Assembly: GCA_028023455.1 (NCBI GenBank)
Contig: JAQFVV010000975.1
Location: 1 to 64,000, forward strand
DNA from: Epiperipatus broadwayi
Lineage: Eukaryota; Onychophora; Udeonychophora; Euonychophora; Peripatidae
DNA length: 64,000 bases
Direction of reading: 5' to 3'
The notes beneath the pieces are model-generated. The model ran no database searches and was not told where the DNA came from. It saw only the letters and a list, made by a program, of their open reading frames with translations. Both the position numbers and the translations under genes were made by a program. Shown in pieces: positions 59,791 through 64,000 of this stretch. The number at the start of each line of letters is the position of its first letter. Within the stretch, counting starts at the first letter, position 1.

Positions 59791-62700
59791 ATAGTAAATT
59801 ACTTTTCTTGATCTAATTTTTATATTTTCAATTCTTTGACAGTAATTTTTTACCATACTTTTTTGTTATTTTATTTTTTAATAAAATAAAAAATATTATT
59901 ATTTATGCATAATTTTTAATGTTTTTTGGTTCAAAATCATAACTTTAAAAACAAAAGTTATCTCAAATCGAAAATACCAATTTGCAAATAACAAAGAATA
60001 ATATATAGATAACAGTAGATCAGAAAGAAGAATTCAAACAATAAAGTTTTGATAGAAAACAGTTTCATTTAACTTCATGGAAATAATCAATTAAATAATT
60101 TGTGTTTAAAATGCTTTATATTGGAATAAAACAGTGTTAACATTTAATAAATATTGAAAAATAAATATTTAATAATTTTATAAAAAAATAATAAACAAGT
60201 AAAGAAAATTATATGAAAAGTCATTTATAGTTTAGTCAAAGAATGATGCTGTGTATGTGAAATAATGGCTTAGTTCTCAGAAATCATATTTTATTTTCAG
60301 ATACATCATTATTTTTTTCTGATAGAACTGCCACCTTACAGATTAAAATTAGAACTAAAATCTGAAATTTTATAAACTACAAAAATGACTTATACAATCT
60401 TTTTAAATTCATTTCTTTGGCAAATAAAATGGAGAAAAATGACAGCAGCACTACTCATTAGAAAAAAGAGGTCCTGCTCCATGTGATTTATGTACATAAA
60501 TAAATAATTAACCATTGATGTTAAAAACATTTTTTAATAACAACTGCAAAAAAATAATTGTTTTATTGGTTGAGTAAAGATGTATTTTCATTTTTATTCT
60601 ACAACAAAAATACTTGTATCTTCGTCCAGTATTTTGATATTTAATAAATGAAATGTAAGCATAAGATCTAATTAAAATTTAGAGCAAATGAAAACTCAAT
60701 TCACAATCAAATATTTTGCTTTATTATAATAATTAACCTAGTACCTAATTATATCAATATGCTTTTGGACAAATAAATTTATTATATAAGCTTATTAGAA
60801 TTAAAATGTTTTTGATTTTTGTTTTTGAAATTTAAATAGCAGGGTGTCATATTTTTATTTTAAATTAATTTTTGTCAATCAATATAAAAATAAAATAAAT
60901 TTAATTTTTTACTATTCATTACATATATGTTGAAGTTAATATATGTGTACATGTATCTGACATACCCTTTATTTTTATTCATGAGGTTATTTACTGAAAA
61001 AAATAGTAATATTAAAATTTAAAAATATTATTTATAGACTATTTTTAGCAGGTAACACTAATTTACACACACATTACACTAACGTATCTACAGAAAAATC
61101 AATATTTTATCTTTTTATCCGATACAAAATATATGGATTATGCTTAGTAGCATTCTTTCATCTATTATCAGTCATTACACTTTGTTTTCCTTCCAAAATT
61201 AAAGTAATTCTTCATTCAAATGTAAAAGTACTTGGATGAGATTTTTAAAAAGCTAGAAAACGCATCTAAAAGATTCTTTTGCATTAGATAATCATTATAT
61301 TGAAACAAATACAAACATAAATAGGAAATTTTAGTAGTATATGTTTCTGCTAAAAATGATAAATAATTTTTTTAATCACCATAATTGACTGAGAGTTGAT
61401 ATATGATAGGTACTCAGATATCAACTCAAATCTATACTTTCAACCATTAAAAAGATGATTACAATCACTAGAAAAAGTATATTCAAAGTCAAATGAAAAA
61501 CTTATCCATATCTCTAGTTTCTATTATTATGCTTTAGTAAGAACACAGAACAACATGGAATCATGAAATAAAACATCACTCTAAAACAAATTTTTCTTTG
61601 AATTCACATTTTTAAATATATGTAGAATTCCAATCTTTATCCTTTAATACCTCAGATAAATTAGCATTTCTATAATAAATAGTCTTCAACCTAATTCCTT
61701 TCCTTTCTTCTGAAATTAAAACCATTGAACATCGTTATCCACTGTTTACATCTTATTCCTTAAAACCCACATTCTCTCCTCAAATATCAAAAAAATAGAT
61801 TAATATCTATAATCCCCTTTCTTACAATAAAGTTTTAAATCGCTTATAAAAACTAAAATACAAATTATTATTTTTATTCAGATATCAAAAACTTAGTTTT
61901 TCATAAAAAAATCAATTATGTAATAATTGATCACGCGATAGAGAATATAGAAACACTGGATTTGCCATCTAATTGGATATCTTTTCAGCTTCCAACAAAA
62001 GTCACAACAAAACACATTTGCAATTACCTCTTTTACCTTAATACAAATCTCTTCGGTCATGATAATTAGATTGACATGAATAAAAAGATTATTTCCACGT
62101 CTATATTTTTCAATAATCTCTATTGTGCTCCTTACTGTTTATATTTTACATTTAATTGAATATGACCTTTTGGAAGTTCTAACATCACTTTTGAATGACC
62201 TTGACAAACATTTCTCATGCATAGATGATGCCATTCTTCTTTCGTCTAAAATCTATGACTGGAAGAGCTATTTATTCTTGATAATTACAGCATGAAATAT
62301 TCTCTTCGATTTAATATAAACAATTTCTCTGTAAAATTATATTTAGTAAAGTAGTTTTACATCTATATTTGTGGATAACTCAGAAAATTCTTAGGCTTTG
62401 TTGTCAAATACTGAATATGCCATTTGTGAAAATCACTCTTTTATTTTCATGTATGGAAATCATCTTAAGCATAGAAACAGTATAATATTACTTACATCAA
62501 TTATAACTTTCTTCTTATATATATTCAAATTTTGGTGGCTCATGCTGTTAATAGGAAATCATTGCACAGTTTAGGACAAATTTTAACACCACAATTTTGT
62601 GATATATAGAAGACTGGATTTAGATGTACATCTATTGAAATTACAGCATTGCTATCAATATTATCATATATTTAGTTGATTTTTAAAACGATCTAAAATT

Positions 62701-64000
62701 AGTAAACAAATGTATGTGCCAAGTGTGAAAAAACATTTATACATTTTTGTTAAATAAAATTTTAAATGATAAAAATAAAATATGCTATACAAATTTAGAA
62801 ATAAGGTCACAGAAGGTTATATAAATTAATTTAATAATGAGTGTAAACCGCCTAAGCAGGTTTAACCCATTTGTTTATATATTATGGTTAAATTAATTAC
62901 GAATGGTTCAACAAATATCACTTAACATTTATTTGAATTTTCATTTAATATTATTTTAATATTTTTCCGAGATCACTGGAGTTACTGGATTTTTTTTTCA
63001 TTTCGTCAATTCGTCTCTAATACTTGAATTATTGGCATATTCTTTGTATTAGAAACCGTTTTCATTATCGGAAGAAGTTTAATATTAAAATTATTCGTTC
63101 TTCTAGAATAAAACCAAAGATATACATATTTTTGTCAAATATTCGAATATACATATAATCTTTTATTGTCGTATTGCCGGCTTGTACGTTTGATCTACAG
63201 ATCCAACTCCTAATTTTAATTAAAATATATTAGGTCACTGCGATCTATACATCCTAATATCTACATATAATCTCAAGTTATATTCTTTTACAGTAAACAT
63301 GTCGGTATTAATCTTTGAATATTCTTGCTTATGTAGACTTAAACTGCTTTCTCGATTTACTTTCGATTTTTTTATATCATATTCATGAATACAATATAAA
63401 GTGATAAATTAAATGTCTAGATTTTATATGTAATTAATATTCATGTTCCAGTTTTGATTATATTCTTATTCCAATAAACTACACCTCTTCGCTATTCTTG
63501 GCATGTTATTTCTCCCCTCACAAATCATCTTAATCAGAATTAGCCTGAAACTATGTTCTAAAATGAAATCCTATTTTAGAAATATGAAGCTATATATGCT
63601 GCTTGTTTTAGTCATATTATATAAATGTTTCTTCTATATAATACAATAACCTAAATTTGCTATAATATCTCTGATTTACTATAAAAATCTTACTTTTCAA
63701 ATATTTTATAAAGTACACATTTGAAAAATATAACATTGGGAGCTATTCATAGTGACCTTATGTATAAAGTTCAAGTGTAAGGAGATGTATCATTTTGACT
63801 TATGGTTCTCATTGATAAATTTATATTAGGAAACATCTTCATACAATAATTATTTATTTAATGTTCCACAAATTAAATTTATTAATAAATACATCATTAA
63901 TTTTTATTCACATCCTTCTCTTAACAAGCTTTTAAATAATTCAAAGAATAAAATCCACAAAGAGGCCTCACATCAAATTGTTTGTAAGATCAACTGCTCT
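59789..64000. other. Gene-free AT-rich stretch
   Basis: No supported gene, RNA or mobile element. A small hairpin (GAGTTGATAT and its complement) lies at about 61,393-61,430. Confidence 0.45.

Noticed and set aside
59674-59856. Poly-Pro open frame on the minus strand
   Set aside because: Complement of the 40-G run.

Overview
This is AT-rich eukaryotic DNA, by eye roughly three quarters A+T, with no intact host gene that I can support. The repeat load suggests a lophotrochozoan, most likely mollusc and perhaps cephalopod, genome: several families of Penelope-like elements (PLEs) with GIY-YIG endonuclease, tRNA-derived segments, RTE-type LINE relics, a ZBED/GTF2IRD2-type hAT relic, and long TA, TAA, TAC and GA microsatellites. 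The taxon is inferred from family content only.

Layout. 1-3.6 kb: a LINE C-terminal relic lying between two (TAC)n tracts, then a 270-bp foldback element carrying a PLE C-terminal tail. 3.6-13 kb: mostly plain AT-rich sequence holding two decayed LINE reverse-transcriptase relics on the minus strand (8.9-9.7 and 11.8-12.4 kb) and a TIR element at 10.7-11.0 kb. 13.8-14.8 kb: a non-autonomous element whose ends look like pogo/Tigger ends. 16.9-19.3 kb: PLE-1, a 5'-truncated RT plus GIY-YIG pseudogene fused head-on to an inverted copy of its own 3' end; each arm carries a tRNA-like segment and a hammerhead-ribozyme-like motif. 19.46-22.82 and 52.01-55.38 kb: two direct copies of an unidentified 3.4-kb element (R3.4). 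24.2-25.9 kb: an almost full-length hAT transposase pseudogene. 26-34.8 kb: a cluster of palindromic PLE remnants, most with hammerhead-like motifs. 39.2-40.6 kb: an RTE relic. 44.9-45.6 kb: another PLE-like palindrome. 47.3-49.9 kb: PLE-2, a 2.5-kb palindrome with a coding arm on each strand. 55.4-64 kb: mostly plain AT-rich sequence, plus one 40-G homopolymer.

How it fits together. The main theme is PLE retrotransposons and their short inverted derivatives. They repeatedly show the same parts: an end in (TA)n followed by TTG or similar, a hammerhead-like core, sometimes a Pol III A/B-box segment, and a head-to-head inverted copy. The other elements are independent fossils. Nothing here looks like an operon or a coordinated host pathway.
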